The notes under the pieces were generated by a model that had not been told where the DNA came from, searched no databases, and saw only the letters and a list, made by a program, of their open reading frames with translations. 64,000 nucleotides of DNA from Chitinispirillales bacterium (GTDB lineage: Bacteria; Fibrobacterota; Chitinivibrionia; Chitinivibrionales; Chitinispirillaceae), in NCBI GenBank assembly GCA_031254105.1, contig JAIRVB010000041.1, positions 41,979 to 105,978 on the forward strand, read 5' to 3'. The translations under genes and the position numbers were made by a program. Positions 42,400 to 50,159 of this stretch are shown here, in pieces. Numbering within the stretch: position 1 is the stretch's first letter; the number at the start of each line of letters is the position of its first letter.

Positions 42400-44685
42400 C
42401 TACTCCAGATTGGCGCTTGTAATACCCATGTCATTGATGCTTTCGCCGCCGTAGTAGGCGAAGATCAGGTTCAAATCCGGCTGCGCGGTAAACCTCGCGT
42501 AATCGGCTAAAGCCTGGCTGAGATTGAGCGTCAGCGTATTTGTGTCCGCGTTCCATGTTACTCCGCTTTTTATCGGACTGCCGGTTTCTCCCAATATGTC
42601 GTTGTCCTGCCACCATATCTCGCTTGTCCTTCCCTGCCAGACAAACTGCGCGGCGCCGGCGGGGGCTTTTGACAGCCGCAGCACAAGTTTTGTCCCCGGC
42701 GCTTTCGCGAGAGCGGCGTTGGCGGCGGACAATTCCCATAGAGCCTGCGTGTAATTGGGGTCTATGCCATTCTCTTGCGAACCGAAAGCGTAGTTGCCCA
42801 GGTTCCCCGTAATGTTGGCAGGCGGAACAGGTTCGCCGGGAGGCGGGATAACGATACCGCCCGAACCGCCCGCGGCCTCTATGTAAGCGTTCCAAACCAG
42901 TGTCGCAAACGGCGTGTTCGGTTTACCGATGCTGCCGCCTGAGCGTTCAAGAATCTTGAAGTTGCCGCCGTCGTCCCAGATGATGGGCACTATGCCGTTT
43001 GCCGCGGCCGCGGCAGCCACGCGGCGGATGTAATCGACGTGGGTGTCCCTGATCGTTTGATCCATATTTCTGCGGCCGTTCGTTTGCGCGCCCCACTCGC
43101 CGTAATAGGCGGCGATACCCTTATCAATAAAATTAGTTTTGATATTCCCCGCCTGAGTGGCAATATTGTTTAATTCCGCTTGAGTTAGGGTGTGTTTTAT
43201 ATCACAATTATTGCCCTGACAGGTGATATTCGCAACCGTATATTGCCACGGAGCATAGAAGTGGACGGATACTATCAGCTTATCCGTGCCGTTGCCGGGA
43301 TCATTGGGCAGGAGCTTTTGGCGGTTATGAGCGCTTATAACATAAGCGGGTTCCGTGCTGCCCAAAGCGGGCACTGCGACATAGCGTTTCGCGTTATTCC
43401 CGCCTGTAGCGCGTATCGCGCTGAGGGCGGTTTGGTTCCACTCAAAAAGCAAGTCCTGCTCAGCCTGATACGCGTCGCCGCTGCCGCTGCCCCAATTGCC
43501 CGAATGAACCTCGTTCATCGTTTCGAAAATAAGGTTGTCGCCGTAACTCTTAAAGTGATTGGCTATCTGAGTCCAGACTTTGCCGAGTTGATCTTTGACC
43601 TGATTGTTATCCGCTTCGCCCCTTCTGACTTCCGCAAACTTCAGGAATCCCCATGTGTTCGGCGGACTCGTGTAATTGCCGTCGTGGTGGATGTTGATTA
43701 CCGCCTTCATGCCCGCGCCGAGGACCCAGTCCACGACTTCCTTGACACGAGTGAGCCTCGCCGCCGAAACCGTATAGTTGGGAGCGTCGCCGATATGCCC
43801 GTTCCATGAACAGCCTATGCGCACAATGTCAACGCCCTGGCCCGCAACAGCGTCTATAAGCGCCTTCGTAGCCGCGGGGGTTCCCCACGCGCCCTCTACC
43901 GCGACGTTGGTGGCGGTATTGACGGCATCCAAAGTATTACCCAGATTCCAGCCCACCTTTATATTTTCGTCTCTGAAATACTGAAGAGCGGATTTTGCGG
44001 AAGTCACAACCGGCAGCAGCGTTATGGTTTGTACCGGATTATCACCTTTTTGAGGATTGAGCGTGAGCGATTTTTCAACATACCCCTCGCTTGACGCGGT
44101 CAGCGTCCAGCCGCCGGAAAGCGCGTCCGACTGTTTGGCCAGACGGTTTTCAGCCGCGCCGCCAAACGCGACTTTAATATTCAGTTTCCCGCCGTCGTGA
44201 GTCAATTTCGACTTAAAGGAATTGCTGTCGGTTCCCTTAACGGAGAGGATATAAACGCCCCGCGCAACGTTGCGCCGCGATATGTTGGTTTCTCCGGCTT
44301 TTGAGGCGGAGGCCTTGCCGTGCAATATCCGTTTCCCGTTGACTGAAAACAGTTCTACCGCCGCGTTTCCAAATGTCTGAGCATGCAGGCTGAGAGCTGT
44401 GTTCCCGCGCCCAAGCTTGACTAACGCGGGAGCGTTCGGCTGTTTTTGCGCGCTGTGCGATATAGAGGTGAACCCCCCATCCGGCGATCTGAGAATCAGC
44501 GTATGCTGCTGATTAGCCGTCACGCTGGCGGAATCCCCGAATCCGTTCCCGCCGGCTGCGGGTACGATTTTGACCAGGGCGTTGGTGTTGGTCACGATTA
44601 CCGGCACGCGCGCGGTGTCAACTTGGCTGAATGCGCTTGCCGCGAAAGCCGCCGCGAAAAACAATACTTTGATTGAGCGTTTCAT
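42400..44685 (-). CDS. Secreted GH5 endoglucanase with N-terminal sorting-like module and C-terminal binding domain
   Basis: 761 residues; signal peptide cut at AFS-Q. Residues 22-225: N-terminal module (DTARVPVIV, LFSVNGKRILHGKAS, ISRRNVARGVYILSVKGTD). Residues about 228-620: GH5 barrel with VGWNLGNTLDA, VRIGCSW, INIHHDG, acid/base Glu392 (FETMNEVHSG), VHFYAPW and nucleophile Glu530 (AYYGEWGAQ). A Pro-rich linker (PPPGEPVPP) precedes a C-terminal beta domain (about 640-761; NYAFGSQENGIDPNYTQALW, AQFVWQGRTSEIWWQDND) that is probably carbohydrate-binding, with many aromatics; family not assigned. GH5 enzymes with this layout cut cellulose, mixed-linkage glucan, xyloglucan or mannan. No C-terminal tail. 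Confidence 0.92.
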   Translation of the reverse strand: MKRSIKVLFFAAAFAASAFSQVDTARVPVIVTNTNALVKIVPAAGGNGFGDSASVTANQQHTLILRSPDGGFTSISHSAQKQPNAPALVKLGRGNTALSLHAQTFGNAAVELFSVNGKRILHGKASASKAGETNISRRNVARGVYILSVKGTDSNSFKSKLTHDGGKLNIKVAFGGAAENRLAKQSDALSGGWTLTASSEGYVEKSLTLNPQKGDNPVQTITLLPVVTSAKSALQYFRDENIKVGWNLGNTLDAVNTATNVAVEGAWGTPAATKALIDAVAGQGVDIVRIGCSWNGHIGDAPNYTVSAARLTRVKEVVDWVLGAGMKAVINIHHDGNYTSPPNTWGFLKFAEVRRGEADNNQVKDQLGKVWTQIANHFKSYGDNLIFETMNEVHSGNWGSGSGDAYQAEQDLLFEWNQTALSAIRATGGNNAKRYVAVPALGSTEPAYVISAHNRQKLLPNDPGNGTDKLIVSVHFYAPWQYTVANITCQGNNCDIKHTLTQAELNNIATQAGNIKTNFIDKGIAAYYGEWGAQTNGRRNMDQTIRDTHVDYIRRVAAAAAANGIVPIIWDDGGNFKILERSGGSIGKPNTPFATLVWNAYIEAAGGSGGIVIPPPGEPVPPANITGNLGNYAFGSQENGIDPNYTQALWELSAANAALAKAPGTKLVLRLSKAPAGAAQFVWQGRTSEIWWQDNDILGETGSPIKSGVTWNADTNTLTLNLSQALADYARFTAQPDLNLIFAYYGGESINDMGITSANLE

Positions 44686-44705
44686 AAAACCCCTCTTTTT
44701 AATTT

Positions 44706-44846
44706 GTAAAAATTAATCTTTCAATCATACAAAGATAATGCAGAAATAAAGCAACTAATATTATAGGATAAATCTATCACCTTTTACTAGGGTTTTTCTA
44801 TTTCTGCATTAAACAAACTAAATTGCAGAAAATAATTTATACTCTC
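44706..44846 (-). repeat. MITE-like element, inverted full copy
   Basis: Read on the minus strand it starts GAGAGTATAAATTATTTTCT, continues TTAGTTTGTTTAATGCAGAA and ends with the AAGATTAATTTTTAC segment of the copies at 7241 and 52643. It lies between the GH5 gene start and the esterase gene stop, abutting the esterase stop codon. Confidence 0.7.
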
Positions 44847-46751
44847 CTATTTAAGATATTTATCTAAAAAGTTATCGTAAATTACAGCCGCGCCGCTATA
44901 TCCGCTCCCGTGCCCGCCGGTTTCATGATAATTCCCTGCCGCCCTGCCTGCGCCGCAAACTTCGTTGATCTTATCAACAAATATCTTCGAACTCTGCCAG
45001 GGAGTTATGTTATCCGGCTTACAGTGTTCCATAAGAACAGGCGGCAGAGACGCGCAGTTGGCCTGGGTAATCCAGGTCAGCGGGTTTGAACGCTCAACAA
45101 TAGTTTGGTTAGCCCCTGTCGCGTTGCAGGGGTTGAATCCAAAAAAAGTCACGTTGTAATTGCAATGACTCCCAAACATGGAATTTATACCGCTGGCGGC
45201 ATGCTGGGCATCCAATTGAGTAAGGTCGGTAAGTCCGCTGAGACTCACCGCTGCCTGTACCTTGCTCGAAACGCCTGAATTCCCCAAAGAGACATTGTCG
45301 AAGCCGTGGTCGGAAGCGCCGGAAAGCGCGGCGGCCATCGCGGTAAGATATCCGCCCGCCGAGAAACCTGCAACCCCTATTTTGCCGGGGTTAATGCAGT
45401 AGCCGGCCGCGTTGGCTCTCAAAAAGCGGATAGCCGCCAACGCGTCTTCTACCGCGCTTGGGAACCCTGTCTGGCTGCCCGACATCAAAGTGTATTGAAT
45501 GCTGGCGAAAGCGTACCCTCTGCTGTTAGCGGTACTGGCGGTAAACGGCGCGGTTGTGGCATCTTTGTCTCCGCCGCTAAACCCGCCGCCGTGGATGAAC
45601 ACAATGAGCGGCCACGGCCCGCTGCCGCTGCCTGGCAGGGTAAGGTCAAGCTTATTTCTGGAGCGCGCCGTATTGTATTCAATATTATTGTACGTCCGCG
45701 CGGCCGGAGTGCATGTGCCGGTATCGGGGGTTACAGTACCGCCGCAATCCGCGCTCTTTGTCCCCGCCGCAACGCCCTGCCAGCCGTTATTTTGATAAGT
45801 GTTGACTGTTCCTGTTTTAACATAAACGTAATAGCCGCCGTCCACAGGCGCGGGCTTAGTGTTAAAAGGACACTTACCCTCCTCTTCGCCCCACTCGCTC
45901 CCGCAAGTATTCTCCACTCCGTTTATAGCTACGGTAGAGTTAAGGTTTGGCTGTATCGCCCCGAAATCGCTTATGAACACGCAGCCGCCGGTGGATGGTA
46001 TGCTTGTGGAGTTATGCGTTACATCAGCCGCCGCCATACCGCCGCAAAAACTTGTCTGATAGCCGCAGCCGGAAATCTGAATCCGGCGCAGCGTTATATT
46101 CTGCGCAGTATTCATCCCTTTAACGGGAGCGAATGTATAAGACGTATCGGCGTATCCGCCCGCGGTAGGCGTTACGGATATTTTCCAGTAGCCGTAAGCG
46201 TCCGCCCGCTTATTCACTGACAGGTTTTGACCGCCGAACGCGACATTGATATTGAATCCGCCGCCGTTGTGAACCAGACGGGTCGAAAAAGAACTGCCGT
46301 CCGCACCCTTAACCGAGAGCAGATAAACGCCCCGCGCTACATTCGGCCGCGATATGTCCGTACCGCCCGTATTCGAGGATGACGCCTTGCCGCGCAAAAC
46401 GCGCTTGCCGTTGACCGCGAGTAGCGAAACCTCCGCGTTATTGAAGACTTGCGGATTCAACCTGAGCGAAACATTTCCACGTCCGTAACTGACCGATGCC
46501 GGAACGGTCAAAACCTTCTGCGCCCTGTGCGATACTGTCGTAGATGCGCCCAAAATGAGGGTAAGCGTGTCAACCGTATTCGGCGTAACTACGCGCGAAT
46601 CCCCGAGGGCAGCCTCCGCGCCCGCGGGAGACTGTATCAAAACAGCGGCATCCGCGTTTACGGTTACAGGTACATACGCCGTATCCATCTGTGAAAAGAG
46701 GTTTGCCGTAAGAACCGCTATGAATAATAATGCTTTGATTGCGCGTTTCAT
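44847..46751 (-). CDS. Secreted alpha/beta-hydrolase esterase with N-terminal sorting-like module
   Basis: 634 residues; signal peptide cut at LFS-Q. Residues 22-222 are the N-terminal module (DTAYVPVTVN, LLAVNGKRVLRGKASS, ISRPNVARGVYLLSVKGADG). Residues 228-336 form a Cys-bounded domain (SGCGYQTSFCGG, GGCVFISDFGAIQPNLNSTV, KPAPVDGGYYVYVKTG) that I do not recognise, perhaps carbohydrate-binding. Residues 350-634 are an HSL-type hydrolase: oxyanion HGGGFSGG, nucleophile Ser464 in GFSAGG, Asp580 (CKPDNIT), His614 (GGHGSGY). In a xylan cluster an acetyl-xylan or feruloyl esterase is likely; substrate is inferred. No C-terminal tail. Confidence 0.85.
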   Translation of the reverse strand: MKRAIKALLFIAVLTANLFSQMDTAYVPVTVNADAAVLIQSPAGAEAALGDSRVVTPNTVDTLTLILGASTTVSHRAQKVLTVPASVSYGRGNVSLRLNPQVFNNAEVSLLAVNGKRVLRGKASSSNTGGTDISRPNVARGVYLLSVKGADGSSFSTRLVHNGGGFNINVAFGGQNLSVNKRADAYGYWKISVTPTAGGYADTSYTFAPVKGMNTAQNITLRRIQISGCGYQTSFCGGMAAADVTHNSTSIPSTGGCVFISDFGAIQPNLNSTVAINGVENTCGSEWGEEEGKCPFNTKPAPVDGGYYVYVKTGTVNTYQNNGWQGVAAGTKSADCGGTVTPDTGTCTPAARTYNNIEYNTARSRNKLDLTLPGSGSGPWPLIVFIHGGGFSGGDKDATTAPFTASTANSRGYAFASIQYTLMSGSQTGFPSAVEDALAAIRFLRANAAGYCINPGKIGVAGFSAGGYLTAMAAALSGASDHGFDNVSLGNSGVSSKVQAAVSLSGLTDLTQLDAQHAASGINSMFGSHCNYNVTFFGFNPCNATGANQTIVERSNPLTWITQANCASLPPVLMEHCKPDNITPWQSSKIFVDKINEVCGAGRAAGNYHETGGHGSGYSGAAVIYDNFLDKYLK

Positions 46752-46789
46752 AATACCTTATCCTTAATGGTTAATATTTTTGAGCCTGT

Positions 46790-46916
46790 AAAATTTTTTC
46801 CGTAAAGATCTTTCAATCAACTAAAAAACAAATGCGGAAATAGAAAACACTTAGTAAAACAATAAAAACTCTGTACATCTTATTGATCAGCAAACTTACA
46901 GAGATCATTTACACGC
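46790..46916. repeat. Diverged copy of the MITE-like element
   Basis: Ends CTGTAAAATTTTTTCCGTAA and CATTTACACGCC, inner AACAAATGCGGAAATAGAAA. The right half TTGATCAGCAAACTTACAGA recalls the copy at 26261-26412 (TTGATAAGCAAATTTACACG). A short GGGCGGC..GCCGCCC hairpin follows at 46949-46967. Confidence 0.45.
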
Positions 46917-46978
46917 CCTAATTTATATGTTATCATTACGCAGGTGTTGCGGGCGGCAGGCAGGCCGCCCCGTACTTA

Positions 46979-48049
46979 TCATCTGACAATCCGTTCCGGT
47001 TCCCTTATGCCTGTACTGCCGGGATACGCCTCGTTCCACGCGGCTATCCTGTCTATTATGTTCTGCCTTATGGGGTTGGCGAAGAAAGTGGTTTCCCTGC
47101 CGTGGTAACCCCACGAACCCTGCGGCGTTGCGGTTGTGTTGACAATCAGCACGCCTTTTGTATAGTCCACCTGCGCTCCGGATACCCCGCTGCCGCAGTT
47201 TGCGCAAGTGCGGTACAGGGTGTCGGTCGTCCATGAGACCGGGTTCGTTACGGGATTATTGGTCGGGCTGCCGTTGCGGACCGCGAACGCCGCGCCTGCG
47301 CCGCTGATGTCGTCGCTTTCATGATATGGGGCAAAGCATATCACCTTGTTGAGATCGGTGGGGCTTTGCGAGAACATCGCGTTGCGGATGTTGGCCGCGT
47401 TCCCGCCGGTCGAGCCGACTGTCCCGCGGCCCGGAGAGCCGAGCGCGTAGGTAACAATGTGATACTTCTGAATGTCGGGATTTTTATCGATATATTGCAG
47501 TATCACGTTCCATAGAACATACGCCCCCTGTGAGAATCCGAAAAGGATAAAAGGGCGTTCTCCCCTGTTGTAGTTTTTCCAGTAATAGTCGAACGCCGCG
47601 ATGAGGTCGCGCGTAGACAGCGCGTCCATACTTGCGCCTGCGCATCCCGATATGCACGCGTAACGGTATACGGGATGATAGATATTGGCCGCGTCCCTGA
47701 ACAGCCCCGCGACTCCGCTCTGCCACTGGGTTGCGCTCGCTTTCGCGTCTTCAAAGCTGGCGTAGTTCGCGCCGCCGCTGATGTTTCCCGTGGGAGTGGC
47801 CAGGAAAATATCCACGCCCTTGCTCCTGTCCCCGCCTGCCGCTATCCAGCGCTCCGGTCTGGAGTAGTCGCCGACCTCCGACTCGTCGTTGAACGGAGCG
47901 GCGTCGATCACCTCCGCGCCGTCCGTAAACGGGATCAGCGGCACCGCGCTCCGGTCGTCTTCCGAAGTGGTTAGATTGGGTTGGCAGCCAGCCATAAACA
48001 GGGCTGCTGTCAGCGCTGCCGTGGATAATATGCGTTTGGCGCGTGTCAT
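46979..48049 (-). CDS. DUF3089 alpha/beta-hydrolase lipoprotein
   Basis: 356 residues from the ATG at 48049 (AAAGGA seven bases upstream). A lipobox MAGC (Cys about 22) predicts a lipoprotein. The mature part has DYSRPERWIAAGGDRSKGVD then IFLATPTG, YRYACISG, FILFGFSQGAYVL (nucleophile Ser elbow GFSQGA), APYHESDDISGAG and LIVNTTA; the order is that of DUF3089, a family of uncharacterised serine hydrolases. His in GSWGYHGRE is a candidate for the triad. Its place at the 5' end of the xylan cluster suggests a cell-bound esterase acting on released oligomers. The leader resembles that of GH10. Confidence 0.82.
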   Translation of the reverse strand: MTRAKRILSTAALTAALFMAGCQPNLTTSEDDRSAVPLIPFTDGAEVIDAAPFNDESEVGDYSRPERWIAAGGDRSKGVDIFLATPTGNISGGANYASFEDAKASATQWQSGVAGLFRDAANIYHPVYRYACISGCAGASMDALSTRDLIAAFDYYWKNYNRGERPFILFGFSQGAYVLWNVILQYIDKNPDIQKYHIVTYALGSPGRGTVGSTGGNAANIRNAMFSQSPTDLNKVICFAPYHESDDISGAGAAFAVRNGSPTNNPVTNPVSWTTDTLYRTCANCGSGVSGAQVDYTKGVLIVNTTATPQGSWGYHGRETTFFANPIRQNIIDRIAAWNEAYPGSTGIREPERIVR

Positions 48050-48177
48050 GCACACATCCTTTCGTTTATTGTAATTAGTCCATGATGTTTAACGCGCTTT
48101 TCATAAACGATTCGATTGATTATCTGAAAGCCAAATCGCGAGGGTATGGTAAGCGCGGACCGCTATACCCTAATAAT

Positions 48178-48206
48178 TATATATTATATATAAAATAAAA
48201 AGTCAA
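48178..48206 (-). promoter_or_regulatory. Promoter of the DUF3089 gene / first gene of the xylan cluster
   Basis: On the minus strand TTGACT (48206-48201), 17 bases of AT-rich spacer, TATATA (48183-48178); the start codon is about 130 bases on. The TTTTT.TTGACTTTTTATT context is the same as that of the GH11 promoter at 30859-30887. Confidence 0.55.
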
Positions 48207-48243
48207 TAAAAAACGAAAATATTTTGAGGAGCGGTTCGTACAG

Positions 48244-48354
48244 GCGAAATTTATTTTGTCAAACCAGACTGCGCTACATCAGGATGAGCTTTTGGAAAAT
48301 TGGGAGTTAGCCTCTAAGGGTGAGGAAACTTTTGCGATAAATCCTCTTGTATGA
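48244..48354 (+). pseudogene. Remnant of a DUF4160 gene (C-terminal end)
   Basis: A frame without a start, ending LHQDELLENWELASKGEETF then AINPLV, i.e. the standard end of DUF4160 proteins (HKDELLENWELA...I.PL). Only about 36 codons remain; the N-terminal part has been cut away, and the adjoining bases are a duplicated promoter-region sequence. DUF4160 genes normally precede DUF2442 genes, as here, so the pair is truncated at its 5' side. Confidence 0.6.
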
Positions 48355-48406
48355 GTAAAGAAATTTATATGGAAATGCCATTGAGGTAAAAAAATATTTC
48401 GCGTAC

Positions 48407-48682
48407 ATGCGCCGTTTTGTAAAGAAGGTGGACGCTCGGAAAGATTTTTCTCTTAAAATCGAGTTTGATAATGGTGAAATCAAAATATATGATATGAGAG
48501 AAACATTGAAAGGCAAAGTTTTCGCTCCGATAAGGGAGTGGGACAGGTTTAAGTATGTATACATAGACAGCAGCGGTTGTATAGCATGGGACGCTGACAG
48601 GAGTGTTGGCGGTTCAAAAGTTTGGAATAACCATTTAGATATATCTGCTGACAACTGTTGTATTTACGGTAAATCATTATAA
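48407..48682 (+). CDS. DUF2442-type protein
   Basis: 91 residues: KVDARKDFSLKIEFDNGEIK, IYDMRETLKGKVFAPIRE, FKYVYIDSSGCIAWD and a C-terminal NNHLDISADNCC. This is the DUF2442 pattern (V......L.V.F.NGE...FD..P.L..G.F..L.D...F..V.V...G.I.WP...D...D.LY). Together with DUF4160 it is thought to form toxin-antitoxin-like or regulatory pairs; the companion gene upstream is broken, and no clear ribosome-binding site is seen, so expression is doubtful. Confidence 0.7.
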   Translation: MRRFVKKVDARKDFSLKIEFDNGEIKIYDMRETLKGKVFAPIREWDRFKYVYIDSSGCIAWDADRSVGGSKVWNNHLDISADNCCIYGKSL

Positions 48683-48693
48683 GTTTTTCACAA

Positions 48694-49680
48694 TTAAGCG
48701 ATTTTACGCCTTACAGCTAACCTGTACAGCGGCATAATTCCCCCTGTCAGCCTGATCATTGACATAAGCAGGCTTATTGTAACATAAGTGGCGGTTTGCT
48801 CGGCGCTCAGGCCAAGATGTACGAAAAGAGCGGCCATGAGCGCTTCGCGTATGCCGAGACCGCCGGGGGTAAGCGGCAGCGACAGGGCCATGATCTCAAT
48901 TAATGGTACAAAAGCAAGACATTCGATAAAGTAAAATTGTCCGGTAACAGTGTAAATTGTAAATGATATGGTAAACATAATTAACAGCATGGACACGGTA
49001 GAAAACAGAAATGTTTGCAGAAGTGTAATGCGTTCATGCTTGAAGGCGTAGATTCCATTTCGCATTTTTTCAGCAAAAGTCACGATTTTGGGGCCTAATA
49101 AAGAAGCGGCGGCAGGTTTGAGCGGTTTGAACAAACGCGTGACTTTTTTTGAAAACGAGGCTGCAATTAAAACCGTCATTAAGGCCAGGGTTGTGAAAAG
49201 AGATTCGCCGAAACCTGCGGGAAGAAGGTCGCTTTGAAGGTAGATAACCCCAAAAACAGAAAACATTATAAGTACAAAACAGCCCATGAGCTTACCAAGC
49301 CACGATGCCGCCCAAACGATCTGGGGATTATGATTTCGGGAGAGTATCACCGATTTAACAACATCCTGCGCCGCGGCTGTGGGAAGCGCCATGGCGTAAA
49401 AAGTGCTCTCCATGTGTACAAATACCGCTTTAGACAGTTTAAGTTCGGGGATAAAGCGGCGGACAAGTATCCACCATTTTGCTCCCTGCGTCATTATACC
49501 TAAAAAATACAGCGCGGCTATGTAAAACAAAGATTGTATGTGTACGGCGGCAATAGCCTCTTTAAGAGCCGCTCCGTCGGTGCGGGTGTAAACCCATACA
49601 AGAGGCGCTGCTACCAGTATAACACGTAATAACCGCAGTAAAATTTTTTTAACAGGTGATTTTTTTTTTGTCTGTTCCAT
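48694..49680 (-). CDS. Flippase-like integral membrane protein (LPG synthase TM / UPF0104 family)
   Basis: 328 residues from the ATG at 49680; the frame is open upstream but only through repeat DNA. About eight membrane segments. Family hallmarks are YFLGIMTQGAKWWILVRRF, the conserved amphipathic HMESTFYAMALPTAAAQDVV, a central WAASWLGKLMGCFVLIMFS, and SLPLTPGGLGIREALMAALF near the C-terminus. Relatives include the membrane domain of lysyl-phosphatidylglycerol synthases and polyprenyl-phosphate-linked glycan enzymes. No soluble aminoacyltransferase domain, so a lipid or lipid-linked sugar flippase is more likely. Isolated gene. Confidence 0.82.
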   Translation of the reverse strand: MEQTKKKSPVKKILLRLLRVILVAAPLVWVYTRTDGAALKEAIAAVHIQSLFYIAALYFLGIMTQGAKWWILVRRFIPELKLSKAVFVHMESTFYAMALPTAAAQDVVKSVILSRNHNPQIVWAASWLGKLMGCFVLIMFSVFGVIYLQSDLLPAGFGESLFTTLALMTVLIAASFSKKVTRLFKPLKPAAASLLGPKIVTFAEKMRNGIYAFKHERITLLQTFLFSTVSMLLIMFTISFTIYTVTGQFYFIECLAFVPLIEIMALSLPLTPGGLGIREALMAALFVHLGLSAEQTATYVTISLLMSMIRLTGGIMPLYRLAVRRKIA

Positions 49681-49722
49681 ATTTTTTTGAGGCCGCTCCC
49701 CAACTCCCGTTAGAATTCTCTT

Positions 49723-49948
49723 CGCACCCTGAAGGGACGCGCGACCTCTGGCATCTCTATAACCCCACGTTTTAACGTTGGATGGGCCCCACACACAAAA
49801 ACGCCCGCCCGCTCGCTCGATCAACTGTACGGGCGTTGCGTGCAACGCCCTCCGCCACACGCCACACGCCACACGCTTCCCCTGCGCAGCCCCGCGCAAA
49901 AGCGCAGGACTATAAAGACATCCCGCGGCTGTGCGCCCTTCAGGGCGG
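49723..49948. repeat. About 226-bp palindromic element (diverged copy)
   Basis: Left CGCACCCTGAAGGGACGCGC mirrors right GGCTGTGCGCCCTTCAGGGC; inside are CATCTCTATAACCCCACG, an ACGTTTTAACGT hairpin, the 20-bp palindrome GGGCGTTGCGTGCAACGCCC (49831-49850), a run of CGCCACACGCCACACGCCAC and a GCGCAAAAGCGC hairpin. Compare 28717-28920. The rest of 49681-50159 shows no gene. Confidence 0.7.
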
Positions 49949-50159
49949 GGAGAGAGAAATTCCATCAATCAACAAACAGGTTTTTCAAGGAATCGACTCT
50001 ATCTCTCTTGATTACGGACGAATCTTAACTTAAATTTAATATAAATGTACGCACTATTGGAATCTTTCATCTCACAAAATACTTAATTGTACATGTATTT
50101 ATCTCCAATTCGCTTCTCAGCAGTGATTTTTGCCGCACTATTAAGAACAGGGAAAGCAA

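Noticed and set aside
45306..46220. 304-residue plus-strand frame opposite the esterase
   Set aside because: Arg/Ala-rich shadow translation; the minus strand has the signal peptide, oxyanion hole and serine elbow.
49681..49968. N-terminal extension of the flippase-like protein (96 residues)
   Set aside because: It is translated from the palindromic element; the family begins near the ATG at 49680.
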